64,000 nt of DNA from Candidula unifasciata (taxonomy: Eukaryota > Mollusca > Gastropoda > Stylommatophora > Geomitridae), in NCBI GenBank assembly GCA_905116865.2, contig CAJHNH020008543.1, positions 452,606 to 516,605 of the forward strand. The letters run 5' to 3'. Every line of letters begins with the position of its first letter. Positions within the stretch are counted from its first letter, which is position 1. Under the pieces are notes generated by a model. That model made no database searches. It saw nothing but the letters and a program-made list of their open reading frames with translations, and was not told the origin of the DNA. This document shows positions 46,201 to 61,200 of this stretch, piece by piece. The position numbers and the translations under genes are program-made.

Positions 46201-49200
46201 CATCCCTGTAGCTGATGATAGGCACCTAATTCTCAGCGACTTTAAAGTCCTCCCTCTAGTTGGGGCTATGCTTCTATGGACACAATAGGAGAAGAGGTAG
46301 AGGAATGGAGGGTAGAAAACCTGCTGATATTAATCAATGAACCTGACTCTGAACCAACCTTCTACTCTAGACAATGGCGATCACAAAGTACACCAGACCT
46401 AGCTATAGCTACAGAAAACATCTAACGTAGGGCAGACAGAGAAGTGATGGAACAGCTGGGTGGAATTGATCACAAACCTGTATAGGAGAGGTCAGGCCAC
46501 CGGAAAACAGGAAGAAGATAGCCAGCTGGAACTACAAGAAAGCAGACTGGGACCTCTACAAAAACTTAACTGAAAAGAAGCTATTGGAGCCCTTTCCAAC
46601 TAATGAGGTTAGAAAAAACACAGCACTTAGCAGTATCATACTCAAAGCAGTACAAAAATAACCCCCACCCCCCAGCCCGAGGTCAGAGGCAAGACTATGA
46701 ACCCTTCTGGACCCAACAACTGCACCAAAGAAGCACTGTAGCAAGAGTAAAAATGGAACAAGATCACTCTGACCTCAATGTAACAGAACACAATAAACAT
46801 CAGGCTATTTATAGAAGAAAAAAACTTACATGCATCAGGACAAGATGGAGAAAGATGGTAAAAAGCTATGGCATCCAGTAAAGAGTCTAAATGAGGTGAA
46901 TCATACCAGCCATGCCAACACTGTAACTGAAGATGGTGTGAAAACTTTCATTGGTAAACAAGCAGCAAACCTGCTGGCTGATAGTTTTGCAGAGGAAAAA
47001 AGCAAGAAGATAACCAAGATATAATGAATAAACTCTTCAGTCCCAAGAACTTGAATGCGCATTAAGAAACCTTAAAAAAAAGGAAGGCACTTAGACCTGA
47101 TTGAATAACAAATGAAATAATAGTACACTTAGGACCAGCTGGTAGGCAACAACTCTTAGACCTTATAAATAAATCCTGGATCCAGGGACTATTTTCTAAG
47201 GAATGGAAGGAGGCAGAAATAGTCCCCATAGGAAAGCCCAAGAAAAACAAATTTAGTTACCACCTCATAAGCCCCCTAAGCTGCTTTGGAAAGACCACGC
47301 AAAGATTAGTGAACAACAGGTTACTTAATTTCCTGGAAGAAAACAACATACTGGATGACAGCCAATCAGGCTTCAGGAGATACAGAAACACTAATGATCT
47401 AACCTCTTATCTTGCACAGGAATTTGAAGATGCTTTCCAGAAAAAAAAATACAAACTGCTAGCTACTTTATTTGACCTGACCAAAGCCTTTGATAAGGTC
47501 TAGAAGAAAGGACTCTGGCTTAAACTAGCACACAGTGGAATAAAAGCGTATATATTTGCCTGGATTAGAGACTCTCTTTACAGATGCTGTGCGAAAGTCA
47601 GACAGAAAGAACACAAAAGAGCAAGCTGGTCAAGTTACAAGAAGATGCCCCCCAGGGAGGTGTTATATCTCCTACCCTGTTTATCCTTTTAATCAATGAC
47701 CTCCCAAAACAGTTCATGACTCACATTCACAAGGCGCTACACACAGATGACCTGGCCATATGGATCCAAGCTGAACATATAGGAACAACTAAAACAAGAA
47801 TGCAGGAAGCTATAAATACAGTTAAGAAATGGACAGACTCTTGGGGAGTCACAATAAACCAGACCAAAACCGTCTCAACTTTATTCTCTCTTTCCACAAA
47901 GCCAGAACACGTTGATCTGTACCTAGAAGGCAACATCCTTCCAAAAGAGGATAACCCCACACATTTGGGAGTAAAATTTGACAAAAGGCTAACCTGGGGC
48001 CCCTACATTGAAGACACCCAAAGGAAAGCTACCCTGAGGCTCAGACTTATGAAGAAACTTGCTGGAACAAGCTGGGGTGCAGATGCCAAGACTATATGAC
48101 AAGTATACACAGGATACGTACGACCAAAACTGGAGAATGGCACGGGAGCATACTCCACTGCAGGCAAATCAAACTTCACAAACTGGACAAAATACAGAAC
48201 ACTCGTCTCAGAATCATCACTGGAGGTATGAGAAGCATACCAATTAATGAGCTGGAGGCAACCTGTGGCCTCCAGAGCTTGAACCTTCAGAGGGAAGAAA
48301 AGGTGCTTACCCTAACACAGAAATTTAAATGCATAAACAACAACTCCAGGCTCAGAATGGCAAACAACTTAACGTAAAACCGATTGAAAAGACAAAGCTT
48401 TCACCATCTATGAAAACTGTACTATGCAAAAAACAGTGACGTCCTCTCTAAAGATTCTTCAACGTGGGAAATGATCCAGGCATACAGCATAGACCAACAG
48501 CCTAACTGTACAGTCATAACAACAATTCCAGGCATAGTCAGAAAGGTTGAAGAATGTGGCCTAGTACTGCACGCAAAGACCCTTGAACACATTTACAACT
48601 GTTATCCAAAACCCGAATGGACAAACGTATACACCGGTGGATCACTGGTGGCAGCAGGAAAAAAAAAACTGGAGGAGCTGGATCGGTCATCATGCTGCAA
48701 GATGGGACCACAGTAGAAACATCATGTGCCTCCAGAAGACTCTCAACAAACTTCAGAGCAGAGCAGCAAGCAATTATTGATTCAGCCAAAGTGCTTTTTG
48801 AAAAAAAAAAAAATTAAAAACAGCAAAATTGTCTTCTTTTGTGACTGCATGTCACTCCTCCAGGCGACTCATAGGGATCCAGGCGACTCATAGGGATCCA
48901 GGCGACTCATAGGGATCCAGGCGACTCATAGGGATCCAGGCGACTCATAGGGATCCACGAGACAACATGGAAAAAGAACAGACTCACAGAAGACAGATCG
49001 TTCTCTAGTAGATCCCAGCTCAATGCGGCATACCACGAAATGAGCTAGCAGACACACTTGCTAAAAATGGAACAAAGGAGAAACAACATACCTATTCATT
49101 GTCATTACCAGAAATCAGAACACTTATCAAGGGAAAATACAAGGAATCGTCGGGAGAACAAACTAACAGTAAAAATCTACAAGAGTTTATCAGCAGACTC

Positions 49201-52200
49201 AACAAAAAGCAACATACAACAATCTTCTGCCAACGAACAGGTCACTGCAGGCACAGCTACCACATGCATAAAATAAAGCTTGTACAGTCCCCACAGTGTG
49301 CCTGTCAGACAGGAACCCAAACAGCTGAGCACATTCTGCAGACCGGCCCACTCTGCCTACAACTTCTAAAGGACACCTGGCCTCAAGAGCAAAGTGTGCA
49401 GAGCAAGCTATGGGGAATCATAAAGGACCTGCTACTGATATGCGAGTTCATAGAGGCAACCCAGCTAATGGTCTGATCTGAGTATATGAAACCAAGCGCA
49501 AAGAAGATCTCAGACTTGACCAGGCTGGATGTGGATAAAGGTCAGTTTTTCACTGAAAACAAAATGTTTAAAAAAAAAACTGCTATCTGTTATTTGTCTG
49601 TAACCCTCATCACAGTCTTTGGATGTTTGACCGCTGGGAGATATTCTATTTCATAAATAAATTGTAAATGTGAAATGTGTGTTACCAGAGGTATAACAAA
49701 TGCATCCTTGAAGCTGAGACTAGCCGCAACGGTTAAGATCGGGTCAAGGCAGCAGAACATGGCACCAAAGAGAACCATCTTCCCAGTGTGTGGTTCCACA
49801 GGCATCCTGGCCAGGTGGTACCCAAGAGGCAGCAGGTTCTCATCCATGTCTAGGGCATTCTGTGTTTTAAAAAATGGCATGAGACTGATTAGAAACCTGG
49901 CATATATCAAGATTATTTTGGGAGCACTCAAACATCATCTACAGTGGCTTCAGCATTAAAAAAAAAAAACGGAATTATTACAGAATGGTCAACAGTATTA
50001 TAGTCCATTTAATAATATTATAGAATGGTCAACAGTATTATAGTCCATTTAATAATATTATAGAATGGTCAACAGTATAATAGTCCATTTAATAATATTA
50101 TAGTATGGTCAACAGTATTATAGTCCATTTAATAATATTACAGAATGGTCAACAGTATTATAGTCCATTTAATAATATTATAGTATGGTCAACAGTATTT
50201 TAGACCTTTCAATAATATAACAGAATGGTCAACAGTATTATAGACTGTTCAATATTATTACAAAATGGTCAACCGTATTTTAGACTGTTCAATATTATTA
50301 CAGAATAGCAACAGTATTTTAGACTTTTCAATAATATTACAGAATGGTCAACAGTATTATAGACTTTTCAACAGTATTAAATAATGGTCAAAAGTATTAA
50401 AGACTGTTCAATAATATTACAGAATGGTCAACAGTATTATAGTCCATTCAATAATATTACAGAATGGTCAACAGTATTTTAGACCTTTCAATAATATAAC
50501 AGAATGGTCAACAGTATTATAGACTGTTCAATATTATTACAAAATGGTCAACCGTATTTTAGACTGTTCAATATTATTACAGAATAGCAACAGTATTTTA
50601 GACTTTTCAATAATATTACAGAATGGTCAACAGTATTATAGACTGTTCAATATTATTACAGAATGGTCAACAGTATTTTAGACTGTTCAATATTATTACA
50701 GAATAGCAACAGTATTTTAGACTTTTCAATAATATTACAGAATGGTCAACAGTATTATAGAATAATAAATAGTATTACAGAATAGTCAATAGCAATACAT
50801 AATGATCTTTTTCTTTTTCTTCTTCTCTTCCACCTTGTACCTCATCGAAGTGTCGGGGGGAGATGTAATGTTCGTTGATGAGCTCTGTCAAGAGAACTAT
50901 TAAGACTGATGTTCATTTCTGTAAGGCTGTTCTTAATGCCATCACTCCATATTTTCCGAGGTCTTCCACTCGCTCTATACGCATTGTAACATTTTAGTGT
51001 GGCTCGCTGTGGCGGATAGTACCAGGGCATTCTTGTTAGGTGTCCAAACCACTTCATTTGTTGTTCTTTAATGACCTGTAAGACTGGCTTTATTCCTAGC
51101 ATTCGTCTGATTTCATGATTTCGTGTTCTGTCTTTCCTTGAAACTCCTGCAGCTCTTCTAAGGCATTTCATCTCTGTTGTCACAATTTTACGTTCATTGG
51201 AGGATGTAAGTGTCCACATTTGGCATTGATAGCATAGTGTTGGCCAAAAAATAGTTTTGGTAAGATTTACTTTAGTATTCCGAGGCAAAACTGTAGCAAC
51301 ACTCTTCTCATTGTCTACAAAGGAGGAAAAGTTTACATTAAAATTCAAGAATGATGCTGTTCCACGCTCCAATACTCCAACCTTCCTGGGAGTCAAGCTT
51401 GACAGTCGTCTGACATGGAAACATCACATACTAGAAACTAACAAAAAAGCCATGAGAAAACAAGGTGTGATGAAGAAATTGGCAGGCACCATTTGGGAAG
51501 CAGACAGTTGTATCTTGAAGCAGGTATACACCGGCACAGTCAGACCAACTCTCGAATACGCATCATCGTCATGGATAACAGCAGCCCATTCCAATAAACA
51601 GATACTAGACAAAACGCAAAATAGAAGTCTGCGTACAATTCTGGGAGCCATAAAATCTACACCTATTGTAGAAATGGAAAAAGCAGCCAACATCATCCCC
51701 TTAGAAGAAAGAAGAAGGACAAAAGCAATTCTACATGCTGAAAAAATGAAGAGAATGTTAAACCACCCATTACACGAAAAATTGGCAGCCAGGACAAAAA
51801 ACAGAATAAAGCGCACAAGCCTAAACCATCTAACGAAGGAATTTGGAAAGTCATTCTCTTCACTACTTAACCAACAATGTACACCTGAAGAGCTATCTTT
51901 CGATCTCTGGGACTCCGAATTATTGACACTCAATGTGTCAACATCCATCCTGAACCTGGGAAACAAAGATGCTGAGCCCGCTTTAGTGAAGAAAGCACTC
52001 ACAATGGAACACCTCAACAACATGTTCCCACAGGACAGCTGGACAAGAATCTACACGGATGGATCAGCAAAAGAGGCAACTACGAATGGTGGGGCAGGTG
52101 TCTACATAAAACACCCAGATGCCACTACTGTGTCCCTAGCAGCCCCCACCGGACGAACTTGCTCTAGCTACAAGGCAGAACTCTCAGCTCTATTGATGGC

Positions 52201-55200
52201 AGCACAGTATAAGAAACAATCTGCAAATCACCGCAGGCAGGATAGTTTTTCTCACTGACTCACTGTCAGCTGTACAGGCCCTTGAGTCCAAACCTACCGA
52301 CAGCACACTACAAAGTATAACACAGGAACTTGCTATGTTGTCAAATAAGGCAGAAATTCACTTGCAGTGGATTCCGTCTCACTGCGGCATCAAAGGCAAT
52401 GAAAGCGCAGATGCTTTAGCCAAGGAAGGCAGTAACAAACTACAGACCTACCAGCCACTATCTTTTCCAGAAGTCAAAACTCTCATTAAAAGAAAATCAG
52501 AAACAGACTGGAAAAACAACACTGGTTATGACTACGGAAAAGATTTTCTGAGGCACTTGAACAGAACAGACCAAGTCACAGTTTTTCGCTTACGCACTGG
52601 ACACTGCAGACTCAATAAACACTCACATAAATTAGGTATGAGCCAAACAGCTCTCTGCCGGTGCCTTCGTGCTGAACAGACTCCAGAACATGTCCTGCAA
52701 GACTGTCCTCTCCTGGCGGAGCTGCGGAGCGACATATGGCAACACCCAGTAGAACTGACAACTAAGCTTTGGGGAAACCTAAGAGACCTTGAAAAGACAT
52801 CCCAGTTTATGACCCACAGTGGATTATGCGCATGACCAGAGATCGCTGAAGAAGAAGAAGTACTCCGAGGTATCTGCTTGTGTGTCAACAGGGGAGATAG
52901 TTGACCCATTACTTGATTAGCTTTGGCACATCTGGAGCTAATTTCTCTGTCCAGTTTTCCGTCAGATGTAAAAATTGCTCCCAAATACTTAAATTCATCT
53001 GTTTGTCTCAGGGTGTTGTTTTTTAATTTAATTTCTAAATTGTCTTTATGTCTTCCTATGATCATTGTCTCTGTCTTCGTAGTGTTTATTTTCATATTAT
53101 ATTCCTCCCCTTTGTTACTAATTTGATTTAGGTGGTTCTGTAGGCATTCCATATTTTCTGCTATGAGTACCTGGTCGTCGGCCAAAAGTAATTCTGTAAT
53201 ATCTTCTTCATGATTAAAGTTCGTTTCGCTACATATGGTATCCATGTATGTTATAAAAAGAAGCGGCAATAGTACACAGCCCTGACGCACACCAGAGTTC
53301 ACTATAAAAGTTCTTGACAACCCTGCCTTCGATCTTATGCAGCATTTACTACGTGTGTACAGGCTTTTGCAAATATTAATGAGATGATTGCTGATTCCTT
53401 TTTTTCCCATACATTCCCACAACATATTCCTGTCGACTCTATCGAAGGTTTTTTCTTGGTCTATGAATGTCAACAAACATGTCTTATCATGTTCTATTGC
53501 CCTCTCTGATAGTTGTCTCAATGTATAAATGGCATCTGTGCAACTTCTGTTTCGTCGAAAGCCCATCTGTGCTTCTGAAAGTTGATACTCTATCAATGGT
53601 CTCAGCCTTTTTTCGATGATCTTAGCATACATTTTCCCAGTGTGACTGAAAAGTGATATTCCTCTGTAATTAGTACATTCCCTCTTTCTTCCTTTATTTT
53701 TCCACAGCGGGACAATGACAGCAGTCTGCCAATCTGATGGTGTTTCTTGATTTTCCCATGCCACCTGAAATATTCTCTTCAACCACATTGCTCCGGTTTC
53801 TCCTGCTGCCTTGATGGCCTCAGCTGGTAGATCATCAATACCTGTCGCCTTTAGTCTAGGGGCAGTTCGAATGACATATTTTACTTCATCCAATAATATA
53901 CCTGGTTCTAGTTCCTCTGCTGTTAGTTCCGAGTTGTTTTTATGTTCTTCCCTGCCTTTATACATAATGATCAACAGTATTAAAAAAGGTCAGTAGTATT
54001 ACAGAATAGTCAGTAAGGTATCAGAGAATGGTCAAACATACAGTGTATTACATATATGATCAGAATTATACAAGGAAAGCCAACAGTATTACATATATAC
54101 ATACATACATATATAGATATGCATACACACAGACATACTGACAGACACTGTAGGCAGGCAGACAGATAAATGTACACAAGACATACGCAGCCAGATGCAA
54201 AACATACAGACAACACACACATATAAAGAGCTAGATACAAAGTCGCATGCACTAGAGGTGCACAGGCTCAATAACACATACACTCATAGAAAGTTGTGTC
54301 TTCAACAGATTGAGCCGGGTTATTCTTACCATTTCCTTGAGAGTAGTGATGGCATGGGTGACTGCCTCCATGGGTGGGTGCTGCATGGCCTTGCTAATGA
54401 ACGGGACAATCTGACCCAGGTGCAGCAGCTATAAATGCAAAAACAATCAACAATTTTTCAACCAGAGCAAGGAGCAGCAATCATACAATAATTCAATTCT
54501 TGGAGGACACATAATGCAAAGAGACACAGATAGGCAGTCTTCAAGTTAAATAGAAACAGCACATTTGGGATTGTTCTGAGGGCAGAGATTTTATTTCCTG
54601 ACATACTGATTCATGACAATATGATTCGATGTATCTAGACATCATAACATTAATGATAAGTTAGCACTGAAACAATAGACTTAATTTTGAACTGATTTTC
54701 ACCAAAAATACTGCTGAGAGTTCCAGTGTTTGCAGCCTAAAAAATCTAAGGCTAATTCTACTGATAAGCTGTGATTAAAGATGACTAGAGGTGACCAAGA
54801 TGACCACATATAATCAAAGATGACCAGAGGTGACCAAAGATGACCACATATAATCAAAGATGACCAGAGGTGACAAAGATGACCACATATAATCAAAGAT
54901 GACTAGAGGTGACCAAGATGACCACATATAATCAAAGATGACCAGAGGTGACCAAAGATGACCACATATAATCAAAGATGACCAGAGGTGACAAAGATGA
55001 CCACATATAATCAAAGATGACCAGAGGTGACCAAAGATGACCACATATAATCAAAGATGACCAGAGGTGACCAAAGATGACCACATATAATCAAAGATGA
55101 CCAGAGGTGACAAAGATGACCACATATAATCAAAGATGACCAGAGGTGACCAAAGATGGCTAGATGTGATCAAAGATGACCCAATGTGAGCAGATGATCA

Positions 55201-58200
55201 GAGGTGATCAAAGATGTGACCACAAATGACCAGAGTTTGACCAAAGATGGCCAGAGGTGACCACAAATGGCTAGATGTGATCAAAGATGGCCAGATGAAA
55301 ATAGCTGCCCAAAGATGTGACCACAGATGACCAGATGTGACCAAAGATGTACCTTAATCTGCAAACAGAGCTCCTCCAACCTGGTGCGTAACATTTCTGG
55401 CGGCAGGTAGTCAGGGAACAAATTGTAGCGGAACTTGGTGAATAGATGGAAGCAGTGGCCAGCTTGTACCCTGTAGACAGATGGTGTCAATATTTGGTAA
55501 TCATGGATTTTCTACATGTGTCACATACCTGTCCTTATAAAAGCTATGCTGAGCATAATTTGCTTTGTTGCGCATGGTGGGTACAGTATACGTGTCTGTG
55601 CATGTTACTGCACTGCAAGTCATTCTATCAAGTCCTTAATTAGTTGTCTTTTACAAATGTTTGTTGAGGAGCAGTGGGTACAGGTTTTCCCAGAATCCAC
55701 ACTGGATCTTATGTGCTCAACTCTCTGAGTCCCAGGGGGTTTAGCATTACAGGCCCAGGGGGTAGTAAAGAAAGTAATAAAATCGGCGCATCATGCGCTC
55801 ATTGGGCTTCTAGGTAGGAACCTATGAATGTATGATACGTTCCTTGGGACTCAAAGAGTTAATAAAGTCATGCAGTAACATCTGCAGCTCTACATTGTCA
55901 TCGTTGTCCAGTGATGCAATAACACTGACTTTCTGTTGGGGATGTGTGGCATGGAAGTCATGTGAGCCTAACATTTCCAAACTCTGGGTATGATTTCAAA
56001 TACTGCAATGGCAGAATATGAGGTCCTAAAGTAACTAGCAAAACTGAACTAAAATTTGACATAAGTACACAGAACATTTACTAACTGACTGCAGATGACA
56101 ATATTTATTTCATACAAATGTCAACAATGATGAAGTGAAATGAATGTTTCCTAATGTCTTTTGTCCATTGACTCCCTAGTTGCTTAGTAATTCACAATAA
56201 GTTCAAATAACTTCTCATTCACCGGCTGTAAACTCTGGCTGTTCATCTATCTCTGGACTTAAGTCTTGTTTTCAGTAATTGAGTTTTGTGTGCACATCCA
56301 TTTTACAAATCTGGCTTTAACTGTATGCAGACTGTTGGTTCCTTGCCCCTCCGGCAGATGCAATCTGACAAGAAACTCCTAATTAGTCAATTCTTGTGAC
56401 ATGTTAGGAGGGCAGTTGATCTAATCTCCCCCCCCCCCCCCCCCCCCCCCAACGGTCCTGCAACCTGCATAAGAAAAAAACAACTCAAAAGGGCTGACAA
56501 TTATCAGTGACATGTTTAACAGTTATGTCCTCCTAACTAAGTCTTATACTGACACTTGGCAGTGACATGTTTAACAGTTATGTCCTCCTAACTCAGTCTC
56601 ATACTTACACTTGGCAGTGACATGTTTAACAGTTATGTCCTCCTAACTCAGTCTCATACTGACGCTTGGCAGTGATATGTTTAACAGTTATGTCCTCCTA
56701 ACTCAGTCTCATACTGACACTTGGCAGTGACATGTTTAACAGTTATGTCCTCCTAACTCAGTCTCACACTGACACTTGGCAGTGACATGTTTAACAGTTA
56801 TGTCCTCCTAACTCAGTCTCACACTGACACTTGGCAGTGACATGTTTAACAGTTATGTCCTCCTAACTCAGTCTCACACTGACACTTGGCAGTGACATGT
56901 TTAACAGTTATGTCCTCCTAACTCAGTCTCACACTGACACTTGGCAGTGACATGTTTAACAGTTATGTCCTCCTAACTCAGTCTCATACTGACACTTGGC
57001 AGTGACATGTTTAACAGTTATGTCCTCCTAACTCAGTCTCATACTGACACTTGGCAGTGACATGTTTAACAGTTATATCCTCCTAACTCAGTCTCATCAT
57101 ACTGACACTTGGCGGTGACATGTTTAACAGTTATGTCCTCCTAACTCAGTCTCACACTGACACTTGGCAGTGACATGTTTAACAGTTATGTCCTCCTAAC
57201 TCAGTCTCATACTGACACTTGGCAGTGACATGTTTAACAGTTATATCCTCCTAACTCAGTCTCATCATACTGACACTTGGCAGTGACATGTTTAACAGTT
57301 ATGTCCTCCTAACTCAGTCTCATACTGACACTTGGCAGTGACATGTTTAACAGTTATATCCTCCTAACTCAGTCTCACACTGACACTTAGCAGTGACATG
57401 TTTAACAGTTATATCCTCCTAACTCAGTCTCATCATACTGACACTTGGCAGTGACATGTTTAACAGTTATATCCTCCTAACTCAGTCTCATCATACTGAC
57501 ACTTGGCAATGACATGTTTAACAGTTATATCCTCCTAACTCAGTCTCATACTGACACTTGGCAATGACATGTTTAACAGTTATATCCTCCTAACTTAGCC
57601 TCATACTGACACTTGGCAATGACATGTTTAACAGTTATATCCTCCTAACTTAGCCTCATACTGACACTTGGCAATGACATGTTTAACAGTTATATCCTCC
57701 TAACTTAGCCTCATACTGACACTTAGCAATGACATGTTTAACAGTTATATCCTCCTAACTCAGCCTCATACTGACACTTGGCAGTGACATGTTTAACAGT
57801 TATATCCTCCTAACTCAGTCTCATCATACTGACACTTGGCAATGACATGTTTAACAGTTATATCCTCCTAACTCAGTCTCATCATACTGACACTTGGCAA
57901 TGACATGTTTAACAGTTATATCCTCCTAACTCAGTCTCATACTGACACTTGGCAATGACATGTTTAACAGTTATATCCTCCTAACTCAGTCTCATCATAC
58001 TGACACTTGGCAATGACATGTTTAACAGTTATATCCTCCTAACTTAGCCTCATACTGACACTTGGCAGTGACATGTTTAACAGTTATATCCTCCTAACTC
58101 AGTCTCATCATACTGACACTTGGCAATGACATGTTTAACAGTTATATCCTCCTAACTCAGTCTCATACTGACACTTGGCAATGACATGTTTAACAGTTAT

Positions 58201-61200
58201 ATCCTCCTAACTCAGTCTCATCATACTGACACTTGGCAATGACATGTTTAACAGTTATATCCTCCTAACTTAGCCTCATACTGACACTTGGCAATGACAT
58301 GTTTAACAGTTATATCCTCCTAACTCAGTCTCATCATACTGACACTTGGCGGTGACATGTTTAACAGTTATATCCTCCTAACTCAGTCTCATCATACTGA
58401 CACTTGGCAATGACATGTTTAACAGTTATATCCTCCTAACTCAGTCTCATCATACTGACACTTGGCAGTGACATGTTTAACAGTTATATCCTCCTAACTC
58501 AGCCTCATACTGACACTTAGCAGTGACATGTTTAACAGTTATATCCTCCTAACTCAGTCTCATCATACTGACACTTGGCAGTGACATGTTTAACAGTTAT
58601 ATCCTCCTAACTCAGTCTCATCATACTGACACTTGGCAATGACATGTTTAACAGTTATATCCTCCTAACTCAGTCTCATACTGACACTTGGCAGTGACAT
58701 GTTTAACAGTTATATCCTCCTAACTCAGTCTCATCATACTGACACTTGGCGGTGACATGTTTAACAGTTATGTCCTCCTAACTCAGTCTCACACTGACAC
58801 TTGGCAGTGACATGTTTAACAGTTATATCCTCCTAACTCAGTCTCATCATACTGACACTTGGCGGTGACATGTTTAACAGTTATGTCCTCCTAACTCAGT
58901 CTCATACTGACACTTGGCAGTGACATGTTTAACAGTTATATCCTCCTAACTCAGCCTCATACTGACACTTGGCAGTGACATGTTTAACAGTTATATCCTC
59001 CTAACTCAGCCTCATACTGACACTTGGCAATGACATGTTTAACAGTTATATCCTCCTAACTCAGTCTCATCATACTGACACTTGGCAATGACATGTTTAA
59101 CAGTTATATCCTCCTAACTCAGTCTCATCATACTGACACTTGGCAATGACATGTTTAACAGTTATATCCTCCTAACTCAGTCTCATCATACTGACACTTG
59201 GCAGTGACATGTTTAACAGTTATATCCTCCTAACTCAGTCTCATACTGACACTTAGCAGTGACATGTTTAACAGTTATATCCTCCTAACTCAGCCTCATC
59301 ATACTGACACTTGGCAGTGACATGTTTAACAGTTATATCCTCCTAACTCAGCCTCATACTGACACTTGGCGGTGACATGTTTAACAGTTATATCCTCCTA
59401 ACTCAGCCTCATACTGACACTTGGCGGTGACATGTTTAACAGTTATGTCCTCCTAACTCAGTCTCATCAATAAAAGATAACATTACCAAATAACAAACAA
59501 TAAAGGTGTTCTATACAATAAATCATGTGACTGAAGCCACCCTTACCTGCCAGCCCTGCCCTTTCTCTGTTTAGCGTTGGCCTTGGCCTCCCACTGAGCC
59601 TGCAGACAGGTCAAGTTCATCTCTGGCTGAAAGCTCTTTAGCTTGATCTTCCCACAATCCACCACAAAGACGACATCATCAATGGTGATGCTGGCAGTGT
59701 GTAACACAGGTTTTAGACCACATAAGAATGTATCATGTCATCAATGGTGATTTCACACAAGAATGCAAAAAGTCATCAAAGGCGGCTTTACACAATACAG
59801 GAATGCAAAAAGTTATCAATGGTGATGATGCTGGTGATTCATATAACACAAGAATGCAAAACATTATCAATGGTGATTTCACACAACACAATAATGCAAA
59901 AAGTCATTAATGGTGATTTCACCAGATTTCCTCGCCAGACTGCTGACAATTTGCTGTTAACAAATTAAACCTAATGCCCAGGAAAAAAGGATAAAGAAAC
60001 AGTATGTGTAACATGGCAACTGCAGACTAGAACCTATGAAATATCCAAGAAAGACAGGAGGCAGGCTAAGCACTGTGTCCTTCTGAACAGCTCCTGCCAT
60101 CACTGCATATGCGAGATGAGACAATGATAACATCATAACATTTGGTCTTGCCTCTTCTACACCGGTATGTAGAGGCAAATTGAAATAATCTAATCTTGCT
60201 TATCCTGCAGTGCATGGCTATCTCACAGCCTGTTACTGTACACAACAGACATATATTTTATTCTTGTTTTACTCTGGTATTTCACCACCTACCTAGATAC
60301 CCTTCACACTCCCATCTACAGACCCAACATCTTTATTTTCTAACAATATCCCGGTGGCTACATGCTTCCTGAGCGATGGAACCACGGACTCACACAGAAT
60401 AGGGTGACTCTGCTGCCACTCTACCAGAGGCAACACACACCCTTACAACAAAAGTTCTATATGCCCCCCACAAGTCACCCTGGGATACCTTGTCTCAGCA
60501 ATGTTGGTTGCAATCACAATTTTCCGGACCCCTGGGGGAGGTCGGTCAAAGACTTCCCTCTGGTTGACAGTCGGCATCAGGGAGTGGAGGGGGATCACCC
60601 GCAGGCAGCCTGGAAGAGAGGAGCACTTTAGAAAATATTCAAACTTATCTGTCATCATTTCAAACTGTTACACTTCATATGTCAATGTTATCAAGATGAC
60701 ACATGTTGTCTGTCAATGATTTCACACTGTCATTTAACATTTGTCAATGTTATTAATACAGCACATGTCATCAGAATTGTGGAAAAGATACTCCTGTTGG
60801 ATAAGACACACTGAGAAAACCTCAGAATAATATAACTAGAAGGGCTTTAAACTGGAACCCACAAGGTCATAGAAATAAAGATAAATTAAAAAAACATACA
60901 GACAGTGAAGTTAAAAAGATGAGGAAAGTTTTGGGGTGAGCTGTGTGTAATAGCAAAGAAAAGGACAACCTGGTGTGAGTTCACTGAGGACCTATGCTCC
61001 ACTGGGGGATAAAGGGCTAATAAATGAATGAACGAATGAGCAAGCTTTATTTTCAAAGGGTCACAAATTGGGCATGCAGGCCAGACTTAAATTTGGCCCT
61101 TCCAAACACCAATTTTTCACACAGAATTTGTATTTTATCAATAAAGCACGTTATGTTCATATAATAATATGCATATTATGAATATCAAGATGAAACACAA

